A stretch of DNA of 64,000 nt from Sinosporangium siamense (GCF_016863435.1 NZ_BOOW01000007.1:1-64000), one strand, 5' to 3'; numbered from the stretch's first letter, positions 46,691 through 56,103 are shown. Program-made: numbers and translations. The notes: generated by a model from the letters alone, not told the origin.

Positions 46691-48550
46691 GTGTGCGGAA
46701 TCGTGGGATATGTAGGCGCGCGGCAGGCGCTCGACGTCGTGGTCGAGGGGCTGGCGCGACTGGAATACCGGGGATACGACTCGGCGGGCGTGGCTCTCGT
46801 CGGAGATGAGATCGAGATCGAGAAACGGGCCGGCAAGCTGCGCAACCTGCGCGACGCCCTGACCGAACGCCCGCTGCCGTCCTCGACCACGGGCATCGGG
46901 CACACCCGGTGGGCCACCCACGGCCCCCCGACCGACCGCAACGCCCACCCGCACACCGACTGCCACAACCGGATCGCCGTCATCCACAACGGCATCATCG
47001 AGAACTACAGCGCGCTTCGCTGCGATCTTGAGGACCGGGGCCACAAGCTGATCTCGGAGACCGACACGGAGGTCGTGGCGCACCTCCTGGAGGACAAGCT
47101 GGCCGCGCTGGGCGGCGCGGGAGCGGGCGGGCTGGCCGAGGCCATGCGGCGGGTCTGCCGCGGCCTGGAGGGGGCGTTCACGCTGCTCGCCGTGGCGGTG
47201 GACGAGCCCGGCGCGGTGGTGGGCGCCCGGCGCAACTCACCGCTCGTGGTGGGGCGCGGCGACGGGGAGAACTTCCTCGCCTCCGACGTGTCGGCCTTCA
47301 TCGCCTTCACCCGGGAGGCGGTCGAGCTCGGCCAGGACCAGGTCGTGCACCTGCGCGCCTCCTCGGTGGAGGTGAGCGACTTCCACGGCGATCCTGTGCC
47401 CACCAACACCTACCACGTGGACTGGGACGCCTCGGCGGCGGAAAAAGGCGGCTACGACTACTTCATGTTGAAGGAGATCGCCGAACAGCCGCGGGCGGTG
47501 GCCGACACCCTGCTCGGCCGTGTCACCGCCGACGGCATGCTCGCCCTGGACGAGTTGCGGCTGCCCGCCGAGGAGCTACGCGACGTACGCAAGATCGTCG
47601 TGGTGGCGTGCGGCACCTCGTTCCACGCCGGGCTCATCGCGAAACACGCCATCGAACGGTGGTCCGGCATGCCCTGTGAGGTCGAGCTGGCCAGCGAGTT
47701 CCGCTACCGCGACCCGATCCTGACCCGCGACACGCTCGTCATCGTGATCTCCCAGTCGGGCGAGACCATGGACACCCTCATGGCGCTGCGCCACGCCAGG
47801 GAGCAGCACTCGAAGGTGCTCGCCATCTGCAACGTCAACGGCGCGACCATTCCCCGTGAGGCCGACGCCGTGCTCTACACCCACGCCGGCCCCGAGATCG
47901 CGGTCGCCTCCACCAAGGCGTTCCTCACCCAGCTCGTGGCGTGCTATCTGGTGGCTCTCTATCTGGCGCAGGTGCGCGGGACGATGCCAGACCGGGAGAT
48001 CGCCCGCACGATCGGGCTGCTGGAGACGGTGCCCGCGCATATCTCGGAGGTGCTCGACACCGTCGAGCCCGTGCGTGAGCTCGCCAGGTCGCTGGTCGGG
48101 GAGCGGTGCGTGTTGTTCCTCGGGCGGCACGTGGGCTATCCCGTCGCCTTGGAGGGGGCGCTCAAGCTCAAGGAGCTCGCCTATATGCACGCGGAGGGGT
48201 TCGCGGCGGGGGAGCTCAAGCACGGGCCGATCGCGCTGATCGAGCCGGGGCTGCCGGTCGTGGTGATCGTGCCGTCCGCCGCCGAGCAGCCGCTGCTGCA
48301 CGGGAAGATCGTCTCCAATATCCAGGAGATCCGCGCCAGGGGGGCGAAGACGATCGTCATCGCCGAGCAGGGGGACATCTCGGTCGTGCCGTACGCCGAC
48401 TCCCTGATCGCCGTGCCGGCCGTGCCCACGCTGCTTCAGCCGTTGGTGACGACGGTTCCGCTTCAGGTGTTCGCATGTGAGCTGGCCACGGCTAAGGGGC
48501 ATGATGTGGATCAGCCTAGAAATCTTGCTAAATCCGTCACCGTGGAATGA
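46691..48550 (+). CDS. glmS: Glutamine-fructose-6-phosphate aminotransferase (isomerising)
   Basis: A 619-residue enzyme making glucosamine-6-phosphate from fructose-6-phosphate and glutamine. The catalytic Cys follows the initiator (CGIVGYVG). The glutaminase half has YRGYDSAGV and GHTRWATHG. Two SIS domains follow ([17 protein letters not shown]), and the end [13 protein letters not shown] is invariant. The frame is open leftward; GTG 46691 is required to expose Cys1. It feeds GlmM. Confidence 0.98.
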   Translation: MCGIVGYVGARQALDVVVEGLARLEYRGYDSAGVALVGDEIEIEKRAGKLRNLRDALTERPLPSSTTGIGHTRWATHGPPTDRNAHPHTDCHNRIAVIHNGIIENYSALRCDLEDRGHKLISETDTEVVAHLLEDKLAALGGAGAGGLAEAMRRVCRGLEGAFTLLAVAVDEPGAVVGARRNSPLVVGRGDGENFLASDVSAFIAFTREAVELGQDQVVHLRASSVEVSDFHGDPVPTNTYHVDWDASAAEKGGYDYFMLKEIAEQPRAVADTLLGRVTADGMLALDELRLPAEELRDVRKIVVVACGTSFHAGLIAKHAIERWSGMPCEVELASEFRYRDPILTRDTLVIVISQSGETMDTLMALRHAREQHSKVLAICNVNGATIPREADAVLYTHAGPEIAVASTKAFLTQLVACYLVALYLAQVRGTMPDREIARTIGLLETVPAHISEVLDTVEPVRELARSLVGERCVLFLGRHVGYPVALEGALKLKELAYMHAEGFAAGELKHGPIALIEPGLPVVVIVPSAAEQPLLHGKIVSNIQEIRARGAKTIVIAEQGDISVVPYADSLIAVPAVPTLLQPLVTTVPLQVFACELATAKGHDVDQPRNLAKSVTVE

Positions 48551-48858
48551 AGCCTGATTTTTGATCGAATAGCGTAAGTGTCGTGTTAGGGCAGGTCAGA
48601 CGGGGTGGCTGAGGGGGTGGGAAGGTTTATTTGGGGTTCTGCGAGAAGGTGGCCGATCGCGGCCAAGTTCAAGATAATCAGCGAGCCGTGGTGGCTCTCG
48701 CTGTACAAACGAGTTCCGCTGCCCGAAGCGCGGTGCGGGGTGTTTCGCGGATTTCGCGTGTTTCGCCCTTCACGGGAGCGGCCATGAGCGATATGAGCGA
48801 CCCCGGCCACGGGCAGGCCGCAGACCCGCCGCACGACCGTCACTCAAGGAGCGCACAC
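48551..48858. other. glmS-phoX intergenic region
   Basis: About 300 bases with no gene. A lone GTTCAAG resembles half of a Pho box but has no repeat. The only firm element is AAGGAG at 48846-48851, which sets the start of the next gene. Confidence 0.4.
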
Positions 48859-50280
48859 ATGGATCGTCGGCTGTTCCTCACCGGAGGTGCCGCTGTGACC
48901 GTCGCGAGCCTCGCGGGGCCCTTCGCCGGGGCCGCCCGCGCGAGCGTGACGGGAGAGCCGCGCCGGGCGCGAGCCTATGGCCGGCTAAGGCCCATGCTCG
49001 ACGAGGCAGACGGCGCGGTGCGGCTGCACCTGCCCCCGGGGTTTAAATACCGGTCGTTCAGCGCGACGGGTGAGAATTTCCGGAACGGCACCCGCGTGCC
49101 CGCCCGCCACGACGGCATGGCCGCCTTCCGCGGGCCGCGGGGCAGCGTCTATCTCATCCGCAACCACGAGGTCAACGACGCGGCGGGCGCGTTCGGCGAC
49201 CCCGCCACGGCTTACGACCCCGCGGCGGGCGGCGGCACCTCGACGGTGCGCGTCTCACTCCGCGGCCAGGTGCTCGACAGTGCGCCGAGCCTCAACGGCA
49301 CGCTCAACAACTGCTCCGGCGGGGCCATGCCGTGGGGGTCGTGGATCTCATGTGAGGAGACCGTCAACGGGCCCGACGTCGGCAACGACTACAGCGGCGG
49401 CGACAACAGCAGGCTTCAGCGCAAACACGGCTACATCTTTGAGGTGCCGCTGAACCGCCGGGCCACCGCGCGCCCCATCCGCTCCGCCGGGCGCTTCTCC
49501 CACGAGTCGGTCGCCTTCGATCCGGCGGGCACCGGCAAGCTCTACCTCACCGAGGACAACTTCGTCGCCCCTTCGGGCTTCTACCGCTACATCCCGCCGC
49601 GTGATCCGCGGCGCGGCGGCCACCTGGCCGACGGCGGCAGGCTGCAAATGCTCGCGGTGGCCGGCGAGCCGCGTAAGGACCTGTCGGCCGGCCAGCCCCG
49701 GGGGGCGGCCTACACCGTGGAATGGGTCGACATCGACGCACCCGACCCCGACTTCGCGGCGGGCCTCGACAACGACAGCGCCGCGCGCGCCGTCGGCGAC
49801 CAGGGCCGGGCCAAGGGCGCCGCTCTGTTCTCCCGCCTCGAAGGCGCGGTCTACCACCACGGGGTCATCTACTTCACCTCCACCCAGGGCGGGGCGACCG
49901 CCCCCGGCGACACCCCTCCCGGGGGGTTCGGCAAGGGGCGCGGGCAGGTCTGGGCCTATGAGACATGGAGCCGGAAACTCCGCCTCGTCTACGAGTCGCC
50001 CGGATCGCGCTTCCTGGACCTTCCCGACAACATCACCACCAGCCCCCGGGGCACCCTCGTGATCTGCGAGGACGGCGGCGGTGAAAACTACATGCGGGGC
50101 CTCACCAAACAGGGCGAGATCTTCGACTTCGCCATGCTGGTCCGCCCGGACGGCGACTCAGGCGCCGAATTCGCCGGCTCCACCTTCGCCCCAGGCGGTC
50201 AGACGCTGTTCGTCAACATACAGTCCACACAAGGACGCACCTTCGCCATCTGGGGCCCCTGGCAACGCGGCGGATTCTGA
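48859..50280 (+). CDS. PhoX-like (DUF839) Tat-exported phosphatase-family protein
   Basis: A 473-residue secreted protein. The Tat signal MDRRLFLTGGAAVTVASLAG has the twin Arg and an Ala-rich cleavage region. The mature part carries the DUF839/PhoX features: IRNHEVND, SCEETVNG, RFSHESVAFDP, YLTEDNF and CEDGGGENYMRG, which in PhoX bind iron and calcium. AAGGAG seven bases before ATG 48859 fixes the start over the longer frame. It is probably an extracellular phosphatase; the substrate is unknown. An 8-bp repeat begins three bases after its stop. Confidence 0.88.
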   Translation: MDRRLFLTGGAAVTVASLAGPFAGAARASVTGEPRRARAYGRLRPMLDEADGAVRLHLPPGFKYRSFSATGENFRNGTRVPARHDGMAAFRGPRGSVYLIRNHEVNDAAGAFGDPATAYDPAAGGGTSTVRVSLRGQVLDSAPSLNGTLNNCSGGAMPWGSWISCEETVNGPDVGNDYSGGDNSRLQRKHGYIFEVPLNRRATARPIRSAGRFSHESVAFDPAGTGKLYLTEDNFVAPSGFYRYIPPRDPRRGGHLADGGRLQMLAVAGEPRKDLSAGQPRGAAYTVEWVDIDAPDPDFAAGLDNDSAARAVGDQGRAKGAALFSRLEGAVYHHGVIYFTSTQGGATAPGDTPPGGFGKGRGQVWAYETWSRKLRLVYESPGSRFLDLPDNITTSPRGTLVICEDGGGENYMRGLTKQGEIFDFAMLVRPDGDSGAEFAGSTFAPGGQTLFVNIQSTQGRTFAIWGPWQRGGF

Positions 50281-50282
50281 CC

Positions 50283-50359
50283 GGCCTGTCGGCCTGTCGG
50301 CCTGTCGGCCTGTCGGCCTGTCGGCCTGTCGGCCTGTCGGCCTGTCGGCCTGTCGGCCT
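50283..50359. repeat. 8-bp tandem repeat (GGCCTGTC) x 9.6
   Basis: Nine perfect copies plus a partial unit lie between the phoX stop and the IS left end. The unit equals eight bases of the IS right-end terminal repeat read inward (GGCCTGTC in GGCCTGTCTGACAA). The unit length is not a multiple of three and it is outside genes. It is likely hypervariable by slippage. Confidence 0.9.
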
Positions 50360-50360
50360 A

Positions 50361-51297
50361 GGCGATGTCTGACAAATGATCACGGTAAATGCGGTTAGAT
50401 GATCGTTTGTGGTGCGACGAGGCGAACTGACCGCCAAGGCCTGGCAGCGGATCGAGCCCCTGCTGCCCGTGACGGACGGCAGGGGACGTCCCTGGCGGGA
50501 TCATCGCGAGGTCGTCAACGGGATCCTATGGCGGCTGCGGACCGGATCGCCCTGGCGGGACATCCCCGAACGCTACGGCCCCTGGCAGACCTGCTACGAA
50601 CGGTTCAAACGCTGGGACGAGGACGGCACCTGGGCCAGGATCCTGGAGGACCTGCAGGTCAAGGACGACTCCATCGGCACCGTCGAGCTGACCGTCAGTA
50701 TCGACTCGACCACCGCCCGCGCCCACCAGCACGCCGCCGGAGCCCGAAAAAGGGGGACGACGGCAGGACGATCGATGCGAAGAGTCCCAAAGACGGCAAG
50801 CCCTCGGACGCTCCCGCGGCGGACTCACCACCAAGCTCCATCTGATCACCGAAGCCCTTGGCCTGCCGCTGACGCTCCACCTGACCGGTGGCAACGTCGT
50901 GGACTGCACCGCCTTCGAAGCGGTCCTGGCCGCCTTCCGGCTGCGCCGCCCCACAGGCCGTCCCCGTACCCGGCCGGTGCGCCTGCTGGGCGACAAGGGC
51001 TACTCCTCCAAGAAGATCCGCCTCTACCTGCGACGGCGCGGCATCCGGGCGGTCATCCCCGAACGCAGGGACCAGATCGCCAACCGCAGGCGCAAAGGCA
51101 GCCGGGGCGGCCGTCCTCCCGCCTTCGACGCGACCGCCTACAAGGAGCGCAACCTCGTGGAGCGATGTTTCGCCAAACTCAAGCAGTGGCGAGCCGTGGC
51201 CACCCGCTTCGACAAGCTCGCCAGCCGCTACCTCACAGGCGTCACCCTGGCATCCATCGTGCTCTGGCTCCGCCACTTTGAATTGTCAGACAGGCCT
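50361..51297 (+). mobile_element. IS5-family (IS427-like) insertion sequence
   Basis: About 937 bp with imperfect terminal inverted repeats: left GGCGATGTCTGACAA (50361-50375) and right, read inward, AGGCCTGTCTGACAA (51297-51283). Ten inner bases (TGTCTGACAA) are identical. TA flanks both ends (50359-50360 and 51298-51299), fitting a 2-bp target duplication. It encodes one DDE transposase split by a frameshift. Exact ends are inferred. Confidence 0.8.
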
Positions 51298-51300
51298 TAA
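50409..51300 (+). pseudogene. IS5-family DDE transposase, split by a frame change
   Basis: The first frame (GTG 50409) encodes the N-terminal DUF4096-like part (LPVTDGRGRPWRDHREVVNG) and the first catalytic Asp D99 in VSIDSTT. At A5G5 (50747-50756) it must change frame. The +1 frame continues with QALGRSRGGLTTKLHL, the second Asp in LLGDKGYSS and the Glu in LVERCFAKLKQ, ending at 51300. The -1 frame expected for programmed slippage stops at 50845. So either +1 (or -2) slippage is used or one base has changed and the copy is dead. The stop TAA uses flanking bases. Confidence 0.8.
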
Positions 51301-51857
51301 GGCATGAGGGCTCTGAGTTGGGTGGTGAGTGGGGGTGCGTTCAGGCGGTTGTCGATTTCGTGGTGGGGTACGGCGGGGGCCTCGTGGGCTTTGACGGCGG
51401 TGAGGAAGTCGGTGAACGTCGCGAGCTTCTGGCCGTCTCTGTCCAGGCCTCGCTTGGTGAGGCGGTGGTGGAGGGTGGTGGCGTCCGAGCGGATCCAGAC
51501 CAGGTGCACCTGGGGGCCGCCCAGGGCTTCGACCCATGTGTGCCACAGGTTGGCGTCGTGGGTCTGGGAGGTGAAAGGTCCGCTTAGCATCACGGGGCAG
51601 CCGTGGGACCGGATCTCTCTGGCCGTGGCCGTCATTCCCGCGTATTCGTGCCTTTTCACGTGCACGTCGTACCACGGGCCTTCACGTTCGCCGAACTCTC
51701 GGCCGCCGGCCTCCAGGGTCGCCTGGACGAACCCCGCGTACATCGTGTCCTTGTCGAGCAGGGCGGGCACGGGGTCCAGCATGTCGAGCAGGATCGAACA
51801 CACCGTGGACTTCCCGGCTCCCGGGGCCCCGGCCACCACCCACGCCGCCGCAGTCAC
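51297..51857 (-). CDS. P-loop kinase-like ATPase
   Basis: A 186-residue protein with Walker [10 protein letters not shown] near the N-terminus. The overall plan (DKDTMYAGF, then a substrate-loop region, then VHLVWIRSD and a His-rich segment) resembles small P-loop kinases of the chloramphenicol-phosphotransferase/zeta-toxin type; the substrate is unknown. GTG 51857 is chosen for AAGGAG six bases upstream. The stop codon lies in TTAA at the IS right edge, so the original C-terminus may have been altered. Confidence 0.8.
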   Translation of the reverse strand: MTAAAWVVAGAPGAGKSTVCSILLDMLDPVPALLDKDTMYAGFVQATLEAGGREFGEREGPWYDVHVKRHEYAGMTATAREIRSHGCPVMLSGPFTSQTHDANLWHTWVEALGGPQVHLVWIRSDATTLHHRLTKRGLDRDGQKLATFTDFLTAVKAHEAPAVPHHEIDNRLNAPPLTTQLRALMP

Positions 51858-51947
51858 GTGTTCTCCTTCCACCCGGAGACGGTTCGAGCAGGGTCACCGT
51901 ACCCGCCGGTCCACCGCTTCGGGCCCGGCCGCCTCTACGCTGATCTC

Positions 51948-52331
51948 ATGATCGTGGGCATCGGGGTGGACCTGGTGGACGTGGCCCGCTTCGCCGCGAG
52001 CCTGGAGCGCACGCCTGCCCTGGCGGGCAGGCTCTTCACCCAAGGGGAGCGTTCACCTGCCGTGGCCTCGCTCGCGGCGCGGTTCGCCGCGAAGGAGGCG
52101 GTCGCCAAAGCGCTGGGTGCTCCGCCGGGCCTGGCCCATCGGGAGGCCGAGGTGGTCACGGGGGCGCATGGGCGGCCGGAGTTGCGGGTCACGGGGCGGG
52201 CCGCGGAGGTCGCCGCGGAATTGGGGGTGCGGCGATGGCATGTTTCCCTCAGCCACGACGCAGGTCTGGCAATCGCTTATGTGGTGGCCGAGGGCGCGCA
52301 TATGACAGAGGGTTTTGACGAACCGGTGTGA
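51948..52331 (+). CDS. acpS: Holo-[acyl-carrier-protein] synthase
   Basis: A 127-residue enzyme transferring 4'-phosphopantetheine from CoA to ACP. It has [12 protein letters not shown] with D8, [12 protein letters not shown] with E50, and HVSLSHD. The longer upstream frame is discarded; ATG 51948 gives the family N-terminus. It is divergent from the P-loop gene and two genes upstream of the NAD(P)HX repair gene, a common actinomycete order. Confidence 0.96.
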   Translation: MIVGIGVDLVDVARFAASLERTPALAGRLFTQGERSPAVASLAARFAAKEAVAKALGAPPGLAHREAEVVTGAHGRPELRVTGRAAEVAAELGVRRWHVSLSHDAGLAIAYVVAEGAHMTEGFDEPV

Positions 52332-52383
52332 GAAATGATGAAATCCCATTCAGCGTCGCAGTGCACCCGGCCAGGAGACCGCC

Positions 52384-52953
52384 GTGGGCATGGAGGCGCC
52401 GAACCCTGGGATGACATTGACATCACCCACGGAGCCGGGCGATCGCCTGACCGCTTTCGGCAATCAGCTTATCGAGGTTCACATAGGCCTGCGCCGTCGT
52501 CTGCGCCGGTTGCGCGAAGAGGCCGACTCCTATCTCGACGGCCGGGGAAACCGGCCGCGCGACCTTCGGAAACAGCTCCAGGAACACTGCCTGGCCTTCT
52601 GCTCCGCGCTTGACCGGCATCACACAGGCGAGGACGGCGGGGTGTTCCCCGCTTTGGCCGCGAGGTTCCCCGAGTTGCGGGACACGCTCGATCGGCTCAG
52701 TCACGACCACCAGATGGTGGCGGGCATTCTGGTCCGCTTGGAGAGCCTGGTCGGCGGGATCAGCGACGACCCTGGCCCGGACGAGGCGCGCAGGGTGCGC
52801 GGCGAGATGGACGGCCTGTCCGCCATCATGGACTCGCATTTCGGCTATGAGGAGCGGACGCTGGCCCGGGTGCTCAACTCATTGAGCGAGTCCGGCCACG
52901 ACCCCCCGTTCTCCGGGGCCGGCGTCGAGGCCGTGTTCCGCCTGCCCGGTTGA
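52384..52953 (+). CDS. Hemerythrin (HHE) domain protein
   Basis: A 189-residue protein. A hemerythrin four-helix domain (about 22-165) has candidate di-iron ligands H33, H68, H79/H80, E83, H109, H152 and E156. Such domains bind oxygen, NO or iron. GTG 52384 is six bases from AGGAG. The central segment HCLAFCSALDRHHTGED is strikingly like HCLAFCQFLEVHHTGED in the fusion protein downstream, so the two domains are paralogues. Confidence 0.9.
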   Translation: MGMEAPNPGMTLTSPTEPGDRLTAFGNQLIEVHIGLRRRLRRLREEADSYLDGRGNRPRDLRKQLQEHCLAFCSALDRHHTGEDGGVFPALAARFPELRDTLDRLSHDHQMVAGILVRLESLVGGISDDPGPDEARRVRGEMDGLSAIMDSHFGYEERTLARVLNSLSESGHDPPFSGAGVEAVFRLPG

Positions 52954-53294
52954 CAGACAACCCCGGGTTGCCGGTAAATAGGAACTCGTGTCGCGTGACT
53001 CCGGCCACTGTGAGCAGAAAGACGACGGGGCCGGCCGGTGATCGGGCGACACCCTGATACGAGGGGCAACGCCATGTGTTCATATACACCGCGTTAATCA
53101 CGCTGCCTTCATACACGCTGCCGCGCATCTGATTCAGGCGGCCTCAGCGATTTTCCCGCGCGCCCGTCCGAGGCGCGCCGCCAATATGAGCGCTTTCATG
53201 CGCATTTTCCTTGACCGCGGGCGAACACACCGCCGCGGTCCGCCGTCACATGCCTTAGTGACGGTTCAATTAAGCATTGGAGAGCCTTTTTTCT
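52954..53294. other. Intergenic region between hemerythrin genes
   Basis: About 340 bases. It is relatively AT-rich near 53080-53130, with two similar segments (GTTCATATACACC and CTTCATACACGC), and again near 53270. A promoter for the next gene is likely here but no hexamer pair stands out. Confidence 0.4.
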
Positions 53295-54185
53295 ATGTCC
53301 ACATCGTTCAACCAGGCCATCATCGAGGAGTTCCGGGCCAACGGCGGCAAGGTGGGCGGCCCCTTCGAGGGCGGTGACCTGCTCCTGCTGACCACGACGG
53401 GCGCGAAGTCCGGCCGCGAGCACACCGCCCCCCTCGGCTACGTCCGCGACGGCGATCTGCTGCTGATCGTCGGCTCGGCGGGCGGCGCCGACCGGCATCC
53501 CGCCTGGTATCACAACCTGCTCGCCCACCCCCTGGTGCAGGTCGAGATCGGCACCGACGCGTTCGAGGCGATCGCGGTGCCCGCGGTGGGCGCCCGCCGC
53601 GACGAGTTGTTCGAGCGTGTGGTGCGGGTGGTCCCGGGCTACGCCGACTACCAGACGCAGACCGACCGGGTGATTCCCGTCGTGATGCTGGAACGCTCGG
53701 ACGAGGGGGAGCCGCCGGCGATCACCAACCTCGCCGACAAGTTGCTCCAGGTTCACACATGGTTGCGCGGCCAACTCGATCACGTGCATGAGGAGGCCGC
53801 GGCCTACGTCGCGGCCAGGGCGGCCCACCAGGGCGGCGCCGCGCCTCCGCGGCCCGGTCTCGGGCTGCGGCTCCGGCAACACTGCCTGGCCTTCTGCCAG
53901 TTCCTGGAGGTCCACCACACCGGCGAGGACTCCCACATGTTCCCCTGGCTCGAAGGCCGGCATCCGCACCTGGCCGACACCTTCCGGCGGCTCGGCGAGG
54001 AGCACCGCACCGTCTCGCGGCTGCAAAAGGAGATCGTGGCGCTGCTCGCGGACATCGACGCGGTGGCCCCTGAGCGCTTCATGGCGGAGCTGCGGTCGTT
54101 GACGGCGGAGTTGCACGCGCACCTCGATTTCGAGGAGAAGAACCTCATTCCCGTCCTGGCCGAGATCAGACTGCCGTTCGGTTAG
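53295..54185 (+). CDS. DDN-type F420 nitroreductase fused to a hemerythrin domain
   Basis: A 296-residue two-domain protein. Residues 1-135 match the deazaflavin(F420)-dependent nitroreductase (DDN) family: TTTGAKSGREHTAPLGY and GSAGGADRHPAWYHNLLAHP. Residues 150-290 are a hemerythrin domain with H154, H196, H207/H208, E211, H237, H276 and E280/E281. The domains are joined by an acidic linker. ATG 53295 follows GGAGAG. A redox enzyme with its own di-iron sensor or electron partner is inferred. Domain identities are clear; the joint function is not known. Confidence 0.9.
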   Translation: MSTSFNQAIIEEFRANGGKVGGPFEGGDLLLLTTTGAKSGREHTAPLGYVRDGDLLLIVGSAGGADRHPAWYHNLLAHPLVQVEIGTDAFEAIAVPAVGARRDELFERVVRVVPGYADYQTQTDRVIPVVMLERSDEGEPPAITNLADKLLQVHTWLRGQLDHVHEEAAAYVAARAAHQGGAAPPRPGLGLRLRQHCLAFCQFLEVHHTGEDSHMFPWLEGRHPHLADTFRRLGEEHRTVSRLQKEIVALLADIDAVAPERFMAELRSLTAELHAHLDFEEKNLIPVLAEIRLPFG

Positions 54186-54249
54186 GTGCCGGGCGCCCGC
54201 GCGGTGTCGCCGGGGGCCGCCGCACGGGTGCCGGGGTAACGTCTCGATC

Positions 54250-55746
54250 ATGCGGACCGCATTTGCAGTCGATCAGATCCGGGCGGCAGAGCACGCGCTC
54301 ATGTCCCGCCTGCCCGAGGGCACGCTGATGACCAGAGCCGCCACCGGCCTCGCCGTGCTCTGCGGCCACGAGCTCGCCAGGGCCGCGGGGCGGGTGTACG
54401 GCTCCCGCCTCGTCGTGCTGGCCGGTGGCGGCGACAACGGGGGAGACGCGTTGTTCGCCGGGGCCAGGCTGGCCGCCCGGGGCGCCCGGGTCGTGGCCGT
54501 GCTCGCCTCGGCGCGGGTGCACGCCGCCGGCCTGGCCGCGCTCAAGGCGGCGGGCGGGCGTGTCCTGCCGGACGTGCTCGCCGGGGACGAGACGTGGATC
54601 GCCCCTGTGCGGGACGCGGTCGCCGCCGCCGACCTGGTCCTCGACGGCCTGGTGGGGATCGGGGGGACAGGGGCGCTGCGCGAGCCGTACTCCGCGCTGG
54701 TCTCGCTGGTGAACACCGAGGCCGGTGGGCAGGTCGTGGCGGTCGACGTGCCGAGCGGGGTCGACGCGAGCACGGGGCAGGTGGAGGGCGTGGCGCTGCG
54801 TGCCGGCCTCACCGTCACCTTCGGGGCGGAGAAGAGCGGGCTGCTCGTCGACCCGGGGGCGGAATACGCGGGGCGCGTGGAACTCGTCGACATCGGGCTT
54901 GTGCCCTACCTCGACGATCCGGATGTGGTCGCCTTCGGCCGGGCGGATGTGGCGGCGCTGCTGCCCCTGCCGGACCGGGAGTCCGACAAATACCGCCGGG
55001 GTGTGGTCGGGGTGATGGCGGGCAGCCATCGCTATACCGGGGCGGCGGTTCTGGCGGTGGGGGGCGCGCTGCGGGCGGGTGCGGGGCTGGTGAAGTTCGC
55101 GGGACAGCGGGAGCCGGTGGATCAGGTGCGTGTGCACTGGCCGGAGGCGCTGATCACCGAGCTGGGTGGCGGGGTGTCTGTGCATGATGTGGGCAGAGTG
55201 AACAGCTGGGTGATCGGTCCGGGGATGGGCGTCGGTGACGACTCCTTGGAGATCGCCCGCGAGGTGCTGGCGGCCGATGTGCCCGCCCTGGTGGACGCCG
55301 ACGGGCTGACCCTGGCGGCGCGGGAGCCGTCGCTGCTGCGGCGCGAGGCGCCGACGGTGATCACTCCGCATGTGGGGGAGATGGCCCGGCTGCTGGGGGT
55401 GCCCCGGGAGCACATCGAGGCCGCCCGCCTTGAGCACGCGCGGCTCGCGGCCGAGCGGTTCGGGGTGACGGTGCTGCTCAAGGGCTCCACCACCGTTGTG
55501 GCGGAGGAAGGGCGGCCGACCCTGGTCAACACCACGGGCACGCCGTTCCTGGCCACAGGCGGCACGGGGGACGTGCTGGCGGGGCTCGGGGGCACGCTGC
55601 TGGCCGCCGGCTTGTCGTGTTATGACGCGGCGTCGTGTGCGGCCTATCTCCACGGGCTGGCGGGGCGGGTCGCGTCGGCCGGGGCTCCGCTGGTCGCGGG
55701 TGATCTTCTGACGTCGCTGCCCGAGGTTTTCGCGTCGATCGGCTGA
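54250..55746 (+). CDS. nnr: Bifunctional NAD(P)H-hydrate epimerase/dehydratase
   Basis: A 498-residue repair enzyme that restores damaged NADHX/NADPHX. The N-terminal YjeF_N epimerase (1-215) has GGGDNGGDALFAGARLA. The C-terminal ribokinase-like dehydratase (about 220-498) has GVVGVMAGS, ITPHVGEMARLLG and NTTGTPFLATGGTGDVLAGLGGT. It lies between acpS and alr, as in many actinomycetes. The last codons form the first unit of a tandem repeat that runs past the stop. Confidence 0.95.
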   Translation: MRTAFAVDQIRAAEHALMSRLPEGTLMTRAATGLAVLCGHELARAAGRVYGSRLVVLAGGGDNGGDALFAGARLAARGARVVAVLASARVHAAGLAALKAAGGRVLPDVLAGDETWIAPVRDAVAAADLVLDGLVGIGGTGALREPYSALVSLVNTEAGGQVVAVDVPSGVDASTGQVEGVALRAGLTVTFGAEKSGLLVDPGAEYAGRVELVDIGLVPYLDDPDVVAFGRADVAALLPLPDRESDKYRRGVVGVMAGSHRYTGAAVLAVGGALRAGAGLVKFAGQREPVDQVRVHWPEALITELGGGVSVHDVGRVNSWVIGPGMGVGDDSLEIAREVLAADVPALVDADGLTLAAREPSLLRREAPTVITPHVGEMARLLGVPREHIEAARLEHARLAAERFGVTVLLKGSTTVVAEEGRPTLVNTTGTPFLATGGTGDVLAGLGGTLLAAGLSCYDAASCAAYLHGLAGRVASAGAPLVAGDLLTSLPEVFASIG

Positions 55747-55874
55747 GCTGCCGTATATGCCTGAGGTTTTCGCGGCGATCGGCTGAGCTGCCGTATATGC
55801 CTGAGGTTTCGCGGCGATCGGCTGAGCTTCCATATGCCCGGGGGTTTCGCGGCGATCGGCTGAGCTGCTGTATG
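55720..55874. repeat. 37-40 bp tandem repeat, four copies, seeded in the nnr 3' end
   Basis: Copies at 55720-55759, 55760-55799, 55800-55836 and 55837-55874 share GAGGTTTTCGCGGCGATCGGCTGAGCTGCC-type content (about 85-95 per cent by eye). The first includes the last seven codons and TGA of nnr. The copies shorten and diverge rightward. A partial fifth may follow. Confidence 0.85.
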
Positions 55875-56103
55875 CCCGGGTTTCGGGTGAGGGGCGCATG
55901 CGCTTCCCGGGGGCTGAAATGGGGGCGAGAAGTTTGCTGATCAAAGGGGGGCATGGGTGTGAACTGTGGGGGAACGCGGGACTCCGGTGGGATGTGGGGT
56001 GATTCACGATCGCGGGCGCTGAGCTGCGGAGACGGCCGGGATCACCCGGCGCCGGAGCCGGGGGGACGGTGGTGTACCCCTGCTGAGCTGCGACACTAGA
56101 GGG
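55875..56103. other. Repeat-flanking region upstream of alr
   Basis: The remaining 229 bases before alr have no gene. The sequence is G-rich (GGGGGC runs). No clear promoter is seen; AGAGGG lies directly before the alr start. Confidence 0.4.

Noticed and set aside
48660-48690. Pho box upstream of the PhoX-like gene
   Set aside because: Only one weak GTTCA half-unit is present, with no 11-bp direct repeat.
50283-50359. CRISPR array
   Set aside because: The 8-bp units are head-to-tail with no spacers and no cas genes nearby.
54166-56007. 613-codon minus-strand frame opposite nnr, including repeated AAQPIAAK-type peptides
   Set aside because: Shadow of nnr; the repeated peptides only reflect the DNA tandem repeat.
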